From Candidatus Woesearchaeota archaeon (lineage in GTDB: Archaea; Nanobdellota; Nanobdellia; Woesearchaeales; GW2011-AR9): a stretch of 13,014 bases of DNA. The position numbers and the translations under genes are program-made. Below are positions 5,901-12,127 of the stretch, in pieces (position 1 is the stretch's first letter; every line of letters begins with the position of its first letter). The notes below the pieces were generated by a model. That model ran no database searches and was not told the DNA's origin. It was given only the letters and a program-made list of their open reading frames with translations. The stretch lies in assembly GCA_016203215.1 (NCBI GenBank), contig JACQNF010000016.1:1-13014 (forward strand), in the 5' to 3' direction.

Positions 5901-6646
5901 CGAGAGAAGACATGGAACGAAGTAGTACGCAGAATATCGATGTCTTTCGTACACGTCATATTCTTAACCTCGCAGCACAAGCATACGCTCAGGCGACGCG
6001 TCAGATTCCAAAAGAAAAAATTAGTAGGCGCATCGAAGAATTGAAATATCTCACGGCACAGAAAAAGATACCCCGCCTCAGCTTACGAAAAGAAATTCTC
6101 CACCTTGAAGAACAACTTCATTCAATTCTCCATGTTGAAACTGTGCTTCTGAAAAAAGAGAAGCATGAATCTGAACGGATTGCCCAGCTCAAAAAACAGA
6201 ATGAACAACTACGAAAGCAATTAGCCGCCGCGGGAGATGGAGAGTTACGTCAGAAGGTAAATAAATTGTCTCGGCTGCTGGCTGATGCGTTAGCTCATCG
6301 AGAGACAAAACGTACTGTCGCCGCAGTACAAAAAAAGCAGCCCATCACACCTCCTGTTGCTCACGAGACGGCTCAGTTGGAAGTTTCTCAGCAAGGGTTG
6401 CCCGAATTAGAACAACGAGTTGAAAAGTTAAAAGAACTGGTAGAACAACGAAAAGCAACGGGCGCTTCTGAAGAGCTTCTCCTCTTGGAAGAACGAATTG
6501 CTCAATTAGAAGAGAAAATAAAACAACGAACAGAAGAGAAACCCCAAGTCCGTCATCGCTTGTTATTTGGTCAATCTTCGACAACTTCTTCAAGTTTGCC
6601 GGCGCCTAGCCTTCCTACACGGAAGCCTACAAGTCTTTCCCCATAA
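5897..6646 (+). CDS. Long coiled-coil protein, unknown function
   Basis: This 249-residue protein is almost entirely helical and rich in Glu, Lys, Gln and Leu. Coiled-coil stretches run at about 65-130 (LHLEEQLHSIL, LKKQNEQLRKQL) and about 167-215 (LEQRVEKLKELVEQ, LLLEERIAQLEEKI), separated by a Pro/Thr-containing linker. The C-terminus is a low-complexity Ser/Thr/Pro tail. The GTG at 5897 overlaps the TGA of the upstream gene by four bases and has GGGTG (5885-5889) seven bases before it. An ATG at 5912 is a possible alternative. Its last 20 bases overlap, tail to tail, with the histone-fold gene on the other strand. It probably works with the upstream coiled-coil protein in a structural or scaffolding role, inferred only from the operon and composition. 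Confidence 0.75.
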   Translation: MTREDMERSSTQNIDVFRTRHILNLAAQAYAQATRQIPKEKISRRIEELKYLTAQKKIPRLSLRKEILHLEEQLHSILHVETVLLKKEKHESERIAQLKKQNEQLRKQLAAAGDGELRQKVNKLSRLLADALAHRETKRTVAAVQKKQPITPPVAHETAQLEVSQQGLPELEQRVEKLKELVEQRKATGASEELLLLEERIAQLEEKIKQRTEEKPQVRHRLLFGQSSTTSSSLPAPSLPTRKPTSLSP

Positions 6647-6806
6647 CGGTTCGTCTTCCGTTCTCCTTTGCGCGGGTGACAGCAGTGATGATTGTTTCTT
6701 TCACTTTTCTGTCTAGCACATCCATAAAATCTCCAGACATGTTTTCCACGCCGAGACCGGATTCTTTCAAAATATCTTTCACTTGCGTCTTTACAACAAG
6801 GTTCAT
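6627..6806 (-). CDS. Very short archaeal histone-fold protein
   Basis: This is a 59-residue protein that begins MNLVVKTQVKDILKESG and ends NGRRTVMGKDL. The pattern matches the histone fold: a first helix (about 6-16), loop 1, a long central helix (about 24-49) and the loop 2 signature GRRTVMGKDL, comparable with GRKTIKAEDI of HMf-type histones. The chain stops at the position where helix 3 would begin, so it is shorter than the usual 65-70 residues. It could bind DNA as a dimer or oligomer with altered geometry, or resemble the DUF1931-type single histone proteins. The ATG at 6806 has no Shine-Dalgarno site, but TTTTAAA (6829-6835) is centred 26 bases upstream, overlapping the stop codon of the membrane protein gene. 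It was found by reading the minus strand directly, and the frame is intact throughout. Confidence 0.78.
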   Translation of the reverse strand: MNLVVKTQVKDILKESGLGVENMSGDFMDVLDRKVKETIITAVTRAKENGRRTVMGKDL

Positions 6807-6828
6807 TTTACAAAAGGGGGGGCTCTAC

Positions 6829-6835
6829 TTTAAAA
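6829..6835 (-). promoter_or_regulatory. TATA box of the histone-fold gene
   Basis: TTTTAAA on the minus strand is centred 26 bases before the ATG at 6806 and overlaps the TAA stop (6830-6832) of the upstream gene. This suggests the histone gene has its own leaderless promoter instead of relying on read-through. Confidence 0.5.
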
Positions 6836-7375
6836 GATTTTCTGCGCGCCGATGAGTAGGATGACAAAGATCCCGAACGTGTGCAGGAGGAATACGACCG
6901 CCAAGAACCGTTTTGTGGTCATCTCCTTCAGAGAAGAAAGCAGGGCAATGCCCACTTCTGTCGGAAGAGGAGAAGAGATAATAATCCCCGCAAGGGCAAT
7001 CAAAGCGTGACGCTTATGGCGGTGAAATGGCTTTCCAAGTCGGGCGATCACTTTCTCTTTAGAAAGCTGATGAAGTTCCTGTGAAAAAGAACCCCGCATC
7101 AGCTTGAAGAAGAGGAAATCACCAAGAATTGCTCCCATTCCTGCGATGAGGCCGGCAAAAATGACATTTTGTTCGCGTGCTAACAGCAAGAGGAGTGCTG
7201 TCGCCAAAATTGCTGTAAAACTATAGGCGTAAAGGAGTCCTGCAATGAATGTTCCCACATAACCCAGTGAAAACAAAATCGTTTGGAGCGGGGCGAAATC
7301 CCGTTCAACGACGAGCACAAATGCAAGAATCAATGAGAACCCTAACAGAAGCAATTTGGGATATTTCTCACTCAA
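6830..7375 (-). CDS. DedA/VTT-like integral membrane protein
   Basis: This 181-residue protein has about five hydrophobic segments (about 8-22, 30-64, 70-92, 124-148, 157-178). The block GLIAGMGAILGDFLFFKLMRG (split at about residues 75-95) and the later SPLPTEVGIALL (135-146) resemble the conserved parts of DedA/VTT (SNARE-associated) proteins, which are thought to move lipids or maintain membrane homeostasis. The fit is partial, so the family call is moderate. The only start available is the TTG at 7375, since there is no upstream ATG or GTG in frame before the hydrophobic region. No Shine-Dalgarno site is visible, and the nearest TATA-like sequences (about 7412-7420 and 7434-7443) do not give the spacing of a leaderless promoter. 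The true start is therefore uncertain. Confidence 0.6.
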   Translation of the reverse strand: MSEKYPKLLLLGFSLILAFVLVVERDFAPLQTILFSLGYVGTFIAGLLYAYSFTAILATALLLLLAREQNVIFAGLIAGMGAILGDFLFFKLMRGSFSQELHQLSKEKVIARLGKPFHRHKRHALIALAGIIISSPLPTEVGIALLSSLKEMTTKRFLAVVFLLHTFGIFVILLIGAQKIF

Positions 7376-7517
7376 TGTTGAGCTTCGAGGGGGTGAATTG
7401 CGCTTTGCGATATTTTTGCAATGAGAAAAGAAGTTTATATAGTTATCGTCAGGCTTATGTTTGGTTGATAGTCATTTCGTAGGAGATGTAGTCAACAAAG
7501 CCCGCCCACAGGAAAAA

Positions 7518-7527
7518 TTAATATAAT
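7518..7527 (+). promoter_or_regulatory. Probable TATA box of the MgtC-DUF4010 gene
   Basis: TTAATATAAT is centred 35 bases before the ATG at 7557, giving a leader of about ten bases. GGTGATC (7549-7555) matches the anti-Shine-Dalgarno but is only one base from the start codon, so it is unlikely to work as a normal ribosome site. Confidence 0.45.
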
Positions 7528-7556
7528 CAATCTGTATCCTCTCTTTCGGTGATCAG

Positions 7557-8801
7557 ATGGCCGAACTCGTCCTCATTCAGCGATTTCTTGTTGCTCTTGC
7601 CTTAGGCGCGTTAATTGGTCTTGAACGAGAATATGCCCATTACCGGGGGAAAGGACAGAGCTATGCTGGTATTCGGACATATCCTCTCATCGCACTCTTT
7701 GGAGCGCTCTCTGCATTTCTCAGCGATTTGATTTCGCCGTGGATTCTGCTGATTGGGATGATTTTAGTGGGAGGCGTCATCCTTATCGCGTACTTTACGA
7801 TCAACGAGCGTGTCCATCGCTACGTTGGGGCGACTTCAGAAGTAGCTGGTTTCATTACTTTTTTTATCGGTGTTCTTGTCCACTATGAACAAGTTCTTCT
7901 AGCCACAGTTCTTGCCATCGTCATGACTCTTATCCTCTACGCGCGTTCGATCCTCCATAACTTTGCTCGGCGGATGGAAAAGAAAGAATTAGCAGACACC
8001 TTAAAATTTGCCGTGATCGCGTTTGTCATTCTTCCTTTTTTACCAGATGAATGGTTTGGACCATTTCAACTGTTTAACCCCTATGTTGTCTGGCTGATGG
8101 TCGTCTTGATTTCAGGTGTTAGTTTTGCAGGATACATCGCTTTGAAGTGGTTTGGAGAGAAAGGCGTTTCTTTAGCTGGTTTTCTTGGCGGGTTAGCCAG
8201 CAGCACAGCAACGACGTTAAGTTTTGCAGAACGCAGCCAAAAAGAAAAAACTATCTTCCGCGCCCTTTCTTTGGGCGTCATTCTCGCAAATCTTGCAATG
8301 TTTGGACGTCTTCTTGCTCTTGCTTTTGTCGTGAATGGAGATGTATTTTGGAAAATCCTCCCTTCGATTAGTATCCTCGGTGTTATCGTTGTGGGGTTCT
8401 CCTATTATCTCTGGAAGAAAACAAAGAAGATCAAAGCAAAAATAAGATTGGCTTCTCCATTTACATTATGGCCTGCATTAAAATTTGCTGCCCTTTTTGC
8501 CGCCATAGTTGCTCTCACTAAGATCGTCAATGTATATTTCTCAACCAGAGGAATCTACCTCGTCAGTTTCTTCTCTGGTTTTGTCGATATCGATCCTGTT
8601 GCGCTTTCTCTTGCACAACTCGCCAAGACAACGATCTCTGTTGACGTCGCTCACGACGGCATCCTTATTGCCATGCTCACGAACATTCTTGCAAAAGGAG
8701 GGATTGCATATTGGTTTGGAGGAAGAGAGTTCGGAAAGCTTGTACTTCAATTTTTCCTCGTCTTAACGCTTATCGGCACGGTCTTGCTTTATTTCCTGTA
8801 G
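7557..8801 (+). CDS. MgtC/SapB-type membrane protein with DUF4010 domain
   Basis: This is a 414-residue protein with about eleven membrane segments. The N-terminal half has the MgtC/SapB signature, ALGALIGLEREY (about 15-26) and GIRTYPLIALFGAL (38-51). The C-terminal half is DUF4010, with GGLASSTATTLSFAERS (211-227) and GFVDIDPVALSLAQLA (341-356). Proteins with this two-domain order occur across archaea and bacteria. The MgtC part is linked to magnesium limitation and to control of membrane ATPase activity in bacteria, but the transport or regulatory role of the fusion is not established. The length and ends are complete. The start at the ATG is supported by the absence of a better in-frame candidate and a TATA box 35 bases upstream. 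A 9-bp inverted repeat follows its stop codon. Confidence 0.92.
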   Translation: MAELVLIQRFLVALALGALIGLEREYAHYRGKGQSYAGIRTYPLIALFGALSAFLSDLISPWILLIGMILVGGVILIAYFTINERVHRYVGATSEVAGFITFFIGVLVHYEQVLLATVLAIVMTLILYARSILHNFARRMEKKELADTLKFAVIAFVILPFLPDEWFGPFQLFNPYVVWLMVVLISGVSFAGYIALKWFGEKGVSLAGFLGGLASSTATTLSFAERSQKEKTIFRALSLGVILANLAMFGRLLALAFVVNGDVFWKILPSISILGVIVVGFSYYLWKKTKKIKAKIRLASPFTLWPALKFAALFAAIVALTKIVNVYFSTRGIYLVSFFSGFVDIDPVALSLAQLAKTTISVDVAHDGILIAMLTNILAKGGIAYWFGGREFGKLVLQFFLVLTLIGTVLLYFL

Positions 8802-8802
8802 G

Positions 8803-8865
8803 GCGTGAGCAGATACTCGTCCACTTCATCTATCCCCAAACCTCTGCAGAACTCCTTGCTCACGC
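8803..8865 (+). terminator. Stem-loop after the MgtC-DUF4010 gene
   Basis: GCGTGAGCA (8803-8811) and TGCTCACGC (8857-8865) form a perfect 9-bp inverted repeat that starts two bases after the TAG stop. The loop is 45 bases, unusually long for a terminator, and no T-run follows. It may instead be a 3' UTR structure, an operator-like site or a small RNA element. The remaining bases to 8946 show only possible promoter boxes (8871-8881 and 8915-8924). Confidence 0.35.
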
Positions 8866-8946
8866 ACTCGAGAATTTAAAGTGTTGATTTCTTCACTCCT
8901 CAGGAACACGAAAGTAATAAAAACAAAGAGACCATTCATTAAGCAT

Positions 8947-9210
8947 ATGGCTTTAGAAACGAAATTAGTGGATACGACTATTCTACAAGATGAGGAATTA
9001 GATTGTCTCTCACAGTACCATATTCAAACACTGGAAGCACTTTATGGACGGTTAGCCGCGCCAAAAGGGTTAGATGGCGTCCAGAACGCCTTAGGAGCTA
9101 CTCGTGAACGAGTTGAGGAGATTTACACCGCAATTCAGAAAGAGTACGCCGCAAAATATGGGCCACGTACACCTCGTGAACCTAGAGGAACGGGAGCACT
9201 AAAGCCATAG
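8947..9210 (+). CDS. Small soluble protein, unknown function
   Basis: This encodes an 87-residue protein that I do not recognise. After a short acidic N-terminus it forms probable helices at about 16-36, 42-50 and 52-70. The order LSQYHIQTLEAL, then GLDGVQNALG, then TRERVEEIYTAI, is reminiscent of small helix-hairpin-helix proteins that bind DNA. The tail (RTPREPRGTGALKP) is basic and probably disordered. I chose the ATG at 8947. An upstream in-frame GTG (8881) would add 22 residues of unlike composition and sits on an AT-rich promoter-like box. No Shine-Dalgarno site is visible. TAATAAAAAC (8915-8924) or GAATTTAAAG (8872-8881) could be the promoter. It appears to be a single-gene unit. Confidence 0.6.
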   Translation: MALETKLVDTTILQDEELDCLSQYHIQTLEALYGRLAAPKGLDGVQNALGATRERVEEIYTAIQKEYAAKYGPRTPREPRGTGALKP

Positions 9211-9274
9211 TGAAGTCATCACGACGGTATCGTATGATATTTTCCCGACTAACCCATTATTCCTAGCCGAATAA

Positions 9275-9281
9275 TTTATAA
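9275..9281 (+). promoter_or_regulatory. TATA box of the tandem paralogue pair
   Basis: TTTATAA is centred 28 bases before the ATG at 9306, and no Shine-Dalgarno site lies between. It predicts a leaderless or nearly leaderless transcript covering both genes. Confidence 0.6.
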
Positions 9282-9305
9282 GCGAGATTCTTCTTATCCT
9301 TCTCC

Positions 9306-9818
9306 ATGGCGGAACGCACTCTTGTGATAGATCACCTTCGCTTGAATTATGAAGGTCTTTTCAATGCCGCAGAACTCTATAATCTCATCGCCGGCTGGTT
9401 CTATGAAAAAGGCTGGGATTGGTATGAGAAACTAAATCAGGAGCAGGTTACTTCCACCGGAAGACAGCTCCTCTGGGTTTTAGAACCATGGAAAAGCGCA
9501 TCAGATTTTAATAAGCTGAAAATGGTCTTGAAAGTCATCTTGACAGATGTGCGAGAAGTGGAAGTTACCCAAGGAAAAGAAACGCTCCGTCTAAACCACG
9601 GCGTGATCCACATGACGTTTGATGGTTACGTCGTCAGCGACAGGAAAGGAAAGTGGAAAGCGCGTCCTTTCTATTGGTTCATCGGAGTACTTACTGAGAA
9701 ATATTTTCTCCGCCATCATTTTATGAAGATGGAACGCTGGATTGAGAGCGATGTCGAAGACATCCACACAAAAATCAAGAATTACCTCAATGTATTCAAG
9801 TATACCTACGGAGCATAA
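9306..9818 (+). CDS. Tandem paralogue A, unknown function
   Basis: This is a 170-residue soluble protein without a signal peptide. The visible order is a short strand, LNYEGLFNAAELY (13-25), a helix (21-40), several beta strands (GRQLLWVLEPW at 52-62, LKVILTDVREVEV at 75-87, GVIHMTFDGYVV at 99-110), an aromatic segment (RPFYWFIGVLTEKYF) and a final helix (about 149-167). The next gene encodes a protein with the same blocks in the same order, so the pair arose by tandem duplication. The helix-sheet-helix layout could be a helix-grip (START/SRPBCC-like) fold, but this is a guess from secondary structure. The start is the ATG 28 bases after the centre of a TATA box. No catalytic motif is evident. 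Confidence 0.75.
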   Translation: MAERTLVIDHLRLNYEGLFNAAELYNLIAGWFYEKGWDWYEKLNQEQVTSTGRQLLWVLEPWKSASDFNKLKMVLKVILTDVREVEVTQGKETLRLNHGVIHMTFDGYVVSDRKGKWKARPFYWFIGVLTEKYFLRHHFMKMERWIESDVEDIHTKIKNYLNVFKYTYGA

Positions 9819-9820
9819 CT

Positions 9821-10423
9821 ATGAGCGCACCTTCCTTCATTTCATTTGAAAAGAACTTAATCATCAACAACCGTGAACTAGAATATAAAGGGATTTTTAG
9901 GGCAGATGAATTATTCTCAACGATCAATAAAGCTCTTCGTGAAAAGCAATATGAGATGCACGAAAAGAAAACTGAAGAGGTTGTGACCGAATATGGACGG
10001 AAAACCTCTCTCGAATTACGTCCCTATAAAGAAAAAACTGCGTATGTCGTATTGATGATTAAGATCAAAATTACGCTGAACAATGTGACGGAGACAAAAG
10101 AAGAAGTTAACGGCGTCCTGCAAAAGTTTCAAAACGGGGATGTTCATATCGTGTTCGATTCTTGGGTAATGACGGACTACGAGAATCGCTGGACGATGAA
10201 ACCGCTAGTCTATTTCCTCAAAAGCTTCATCAATAAATATCTTTATGCCTTTCCCCTCGAGGCCGGATTCCGGGGAGAGCTAGTAGGCGATACTGCGCAC
10301 GTCTATGCCGCAATTAAGAAATTACTTCAGTCCTATAAATATCAAGCGGGAAAAGTTGTCCGTGAAGAGGATGTTCGAAGAGAGATGGAACGGGAAGCAG
10401 AAACGTGGACGACAGAAGGATAA
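9821..10423 (+). CDS. Tandem paralogue B, unknown function
   Basis: This 200-residue protein is homologous to the upstream gene product. Blocks in common are LEYKGIFRADELF (20-32), GRKTSLELRPYK (59-70), IKIKITLNNVTE (80-91), GDVHIVFDSWVMTD (106-119), RWTMKPLVYF (123-132) and a last helix (about 158-173). It differs by a more basic middle region and by an added acidic-basic C-terminal helix (about 177-200) absent in the first copy. The ATG is two bases after the upstream stop, with GGAG (9810-9813) seven bases before it, so translation is probably coupled. The two proteins may form a heteromer. It ends eight bases from the convergent CYTH gene. Confidence 0.75.
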   Translation: MSAPSFISFEKNLIINNRELEYKGIFRADELFSTINKALREKQYEMHEKKTEEVVTEYGRKTSLELRPYKEKTAYVVLMIKIKITLNNVTETKEEVNGVLQKFQNGDVHIVFDSWVMTDYENRWTMKPLVYFLKSFINKYLYAFPLEAGFRGELVGDTAHVYAAIKKLLQSYKYQAGKVVREEDVRREMEREAETWTTEG

Positions 10424-10431
10424 TGAAGAAG

Positions 10432-10965
10432 TCATTTCGCAAGAGTCTTGTTTTTATATCTTCTCTCTTCTGTGATGTCTTTACCAAGAGGAACAAGTTT
10501 TTCTGCTTCTTCTCTTGTCGGGACTTCTACCTCCGCGACAATCAAATCACGATCGGTATAGACGTCAATTTCAAGGCAGTATCGTTGGTATGGTTTTGAT
10601 AGCCTTACTTTTTCTACTCGCTTGCCTTCCGTCTGCGGCCACCATGCCTCAAAAATAGTTTGATCAATTTCAGCCTCTAATTCTGACCTTGCTAATCCAC
10701 CATCCCCTTTGATGGTGAAGTAAAACGTCTTTGCTTTGTCTCGCAGCCGCGCCTCGCAAGGCTCGAAAGGAATGTCCAGCTTGAGTATTGCACCTAACTC
10801 AAGACCTGCTGTAAGAGGAAGATATCCCTGACGGATTGACTTTCCTCTCTTCAGAACATCCTCTGTCAGTTGGTCGATGGAGGCATAGATCGGGGAAAGT
10901 GCATCTGTGGAGAAATCAATCCCTTTCTCGGAAAGGAGATATTTCTTTTCGATTTCGTTGACCAT
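10432..10965 (-). CDS. CYTH-domain protein (triphosphate tunnel metalloenzyme)
   Basis: This is a 177-residue single-domain protein. The defining ExExK motif is at E4-E6-K8 (EIEKK), at the very N-terminus as expected. Further tunnel residues are in EARLRDK (R73, R75), FTIKGDG (K86), RSELEAEI (R93, E95, E97), CLEIDVY (E132, D134) and AEVEV (E145, E147). The end, ITEERRYKNKTLA, matches the family's closing motif. CYTH enzymes hydrolyse triphosphate compounds such as inorganic tripolyphosphate or thiamine triphosphate, or in some bacteria make cAMP. The single-domain bacterial/archaeal type is most often a tripolyphosphatase, but the substrate cannot be read from sequence. The ATG at 10965 lies 22 bases after the stop of the upstream gene and has no Shine-Dalgarno site, so it is probably in one transcript with that gene. 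Confidence 0.9.
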   Translation of the reverse strand: MVNEIEKKYLLSEKGIDFSTDALSPIYASIDQLTEDVLKRGKSIRQGYLPLTAGLELGAILKLDIPFEPCEARLRDKAKTFYFTIKGDGGLARSELEAEIDQTIFEAWWPQTEGKRVEKVRLSKPYQRYCLEIDVYTDRDLIVAEVEVPTREEAEKLVPLGKDITEERRYKNKTLAK

Positions 10966-10987
10966 GAGATTTAGTTAGAAGATGTTT

Positions 10988-11749
10988 CTATTTCTTTTTT
11001 GGTTCTTCTTTTTTCTCAGTAAGGTATTCATGACCTTTCTTTTTAATGACTGATTCGCGAATCTGCAATAATTTTCCGAGGTCTGCGGTAGCATAGCCCA
11101 CTTTGTCTTCAATTTCAAATCCTGCTTTCTCAATTTTTGGCTTAAGGTACGCTGCAATTTCCGGCCCTCGATATTTGGAGAAGTGATGGCTAATGTATTG
11201 GCTCTGTGCTTTATTAATTGCTCCTTCAGAATGTTTTGCTTTCTGGAGGTAAGCAGATCTCTTGAGCCGACCAACCGTTGCTTTTTTATCTTTCACAAGA
11301 TTTTCTAATTCACTGATACTTTCAACTCCTTTTACTGCTCCTACTCCTACGTGATCATCATAAAGCTTAACGAGAAAATCGTATTGCTCCTCTTCATCAA
11401 GCTTCATATCGTCCATAAACTTAGTATACGAGGGATGGACGCCCTTGAAATATTCTTTGATCCCTGTCGCAATCGCTTTCCTAATCTCTTTTTTCTTGCC
11501 AGTAAGTTTGGCTTCATCTCCACCGGCTTTACCAAATACTTTATCTAATTCTCCTTTAATGCCTGCATATAACTTATCCTGTGCGGGTGTAAAAACATTA
11601 TTATAAAGGTGGTTTTGATTTTCTTCTTTCGAGAATTCATCCCATGCCTTAAATGAGGTATCGAGATCTTTTGAATGTTCAGCACGTAACGAATCCATCA
11701 GCTCATCGATGTTCTTTGGTTTCTTTTTCTGTTCACCCTCTTTTGCCAT
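10988..11749 (-). CDS. Lysine-rich soluble protein, unknown function
   Basis: This is a 253-residue protein of a kind I do not recognise. Both ends are strongly basic (GEQKKKPKN at the start, KKEEPKKK at the end), and the rest is mostly helical with many Lys, Glu and Asp residues, no cysteine and no membrane segment. It has no catalytic motif that I can see. The ATG at 11749 follows CTATTTATAC (11771-11780), centred 26 bases upstream, so the transcript is probably leaderless; GGAAGG directly adjacent to the ATG is too close for a ribosome site. The CYTH gene follows 22 bases after its stop. A complete foldback element is inserted just upstream of this promoter. High charge and helicity could mean nucleic-acid or ribosome association, which is inference only. 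Confidence 0.7.
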   Translation of the reverse strand: MAKEGEQKKKPKNIDELMDSLRAEHSKDLDTSFKAWDEFSKEENQNHLYNNVFTPAQDKLYAGIKGELDKVFGKAGGDEAKLTGKKKEIRKAIATGIKEYFKGVHPSYTKFMDDMKLDEEEQYDFLVKLYDDHVGVGAVKGVESISELENLVKDKKATVGRLKRSAYLQKAKHSEGAINKAQSQYISHHFSKYRGPEIAAYLKPKIEKAGFEIEDKVGYATADLGKLLQIRESVIKKKGHEYLTEKKEEPKKK

Positions 11750-11770
11750 CCTTCCAGAAGAATGTTTAAA

Positions 11771-11780
11771 GTATAAATAG
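11771..11780 (-). promoter_or_regulatory. TATA box of the Lys-rich/CYTH unit
   Basis: CTATTTATAC on the minus strand is centred 26 bases before the ATG at 11749. The direct repeat flanking foldback copy 3 begins at 11785, so the element sits where the BRE and upstream promoter region would be. Confidence 0.6.
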
Positions 11781-11794
11781 ATTTCGTTCTTTAG

Positions 11795-11982
11795 GGCCCC
11801 GTAGAAAAAGTCGCCGCGGCGGGCAAGGCCAAAGTGTCTGTCTCGATCTACTGAGTGAAGCAGAGTAATTCATGTCGGAGAATATCCGCCTGAACGTTTT
11901 TTCTTCAAGCCGTTCACACCTTGATATTCTCCGCGAGACAGACGGCCCGCCCGCCGAAGCGGCGTAGCGAACTAAATAAGTA
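11795..11982 (+). mobile_element. Foldback (MITE-like) element, copy 3, complete, 188 bp
   Basis: It is flanked by the 10-bp direct repeat CGTTCTTTAG at 11785-11794 and 11983-11992. The interior is 188 bp, the same as copy 2, and it aligns with the reverse complement of copy 2: GGCGGGCAAGGCC, TCTGTCTCG, a CTAC-GAAGCAG block, GTCGGAGAATAT, a loop, ATATTCTCCG, CGAGACAGACGGCC, CGCCGAAGCGGCG and GTAGCGAACTAAATAAGTA. The stem pairings GTCTGTCTCG/CGAGACAGAC and GGAGAATAT/ATATTCTCC are perfect here. The apical loop differs in sequence from copy 2 but can still pair (GAACG/CGTTC). The left terminal repeat (GTAGAAAAAGTCGCC) is degenerate. It contains no coding sequence. Confidence 0.8.
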
Positions 11983-11991
11983 CGTTCTTTA

Positions 11992-12010
11992 GTACGTATC
12001 AAGTTCGTCA
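11992..12010 (+). repeat. Adjacent remnant of a foldback-element end
   Basis: TACGTATCAAGTTCGTC resembles the terminal repeat ACGTATTAAGTTCGCT and lies just beyond copy 3. Together with the end of copy 3 it can form a hairpin (GAAC...TACGT against ACGTA...GTTC, about 11970-12007). It may be the head of a decayed second element, showing repeated insertion at one place. The bases from here to 12061 hold nothing else that I can identify. Confidence 0.4.
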
Positions 12011-12061
12011 TGACAATGGCAAGATCCATTGACCAAAAAGTCTCACTTTTTCCAGAAATAC

Positions 12062-12073
12062 TTATATTTATAA
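12062..12073 (+). promoter_or_regulatory. TATA box of the nucleotidyltransferase gene
   Basis: TTATATTTATAA lies about 60 bases before the ATG at 12128 and predicts a leader of roughly 35 bases that carries the GGAGGT ribosome site (12116-12121). Confidence 0.55.
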
Positions 12074-12115
12074 AAGAACACCTCCTACTATCGAGAGAGC
12101 AGAGTCTCACCTACT

Positions 12116-12121
12116 GGAGGT
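12116..12121 (+). promoter_or_regulatory. Shine-Dalgarno site deciding the nucleotidyltransferase start
   Basis: GGAGGT has six bases of spacing to the ATG at 12128 and only two to the out-of-frame ATG at 12124, which fixes the start. ACCTCC (12080-12085) is its perfect complement upstream, but it may lie before the transcription start. Confidence 0.7.
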
Positions 12122-12127
12122 CAATGT

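Noticed and set aside
5504..5980. 158-codon minus-strand frame with a glycine-rich run
   Set aside because: The glycine run is just the antisense of the proline codons in the coiled-coil gene.
8881..8946. N-terminal extension of the small protein from the GTG at 8881
   Set aside because: It sits at the edge of a promoter-like box, has a different composition from the rest, and the ATG at 8947 begins the clean protein-like part.
11766..12110. 114-codon minus-strand frame across the gap before the nucleotidyltransferase
   Set aside because: It runs through the foldback element and both promoters, is rich in Arg and Ser as expected of a chance frame, and has no ribosome site.
12080..12121. ACCTCC/GGAGGT pairing as a ribosome-site-sequestering switch
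   Set aside because: The predicted transcription start (about 12090) leaves the ACCTCC outside the transcript, and six base pairs over a 30-base loop is weak.
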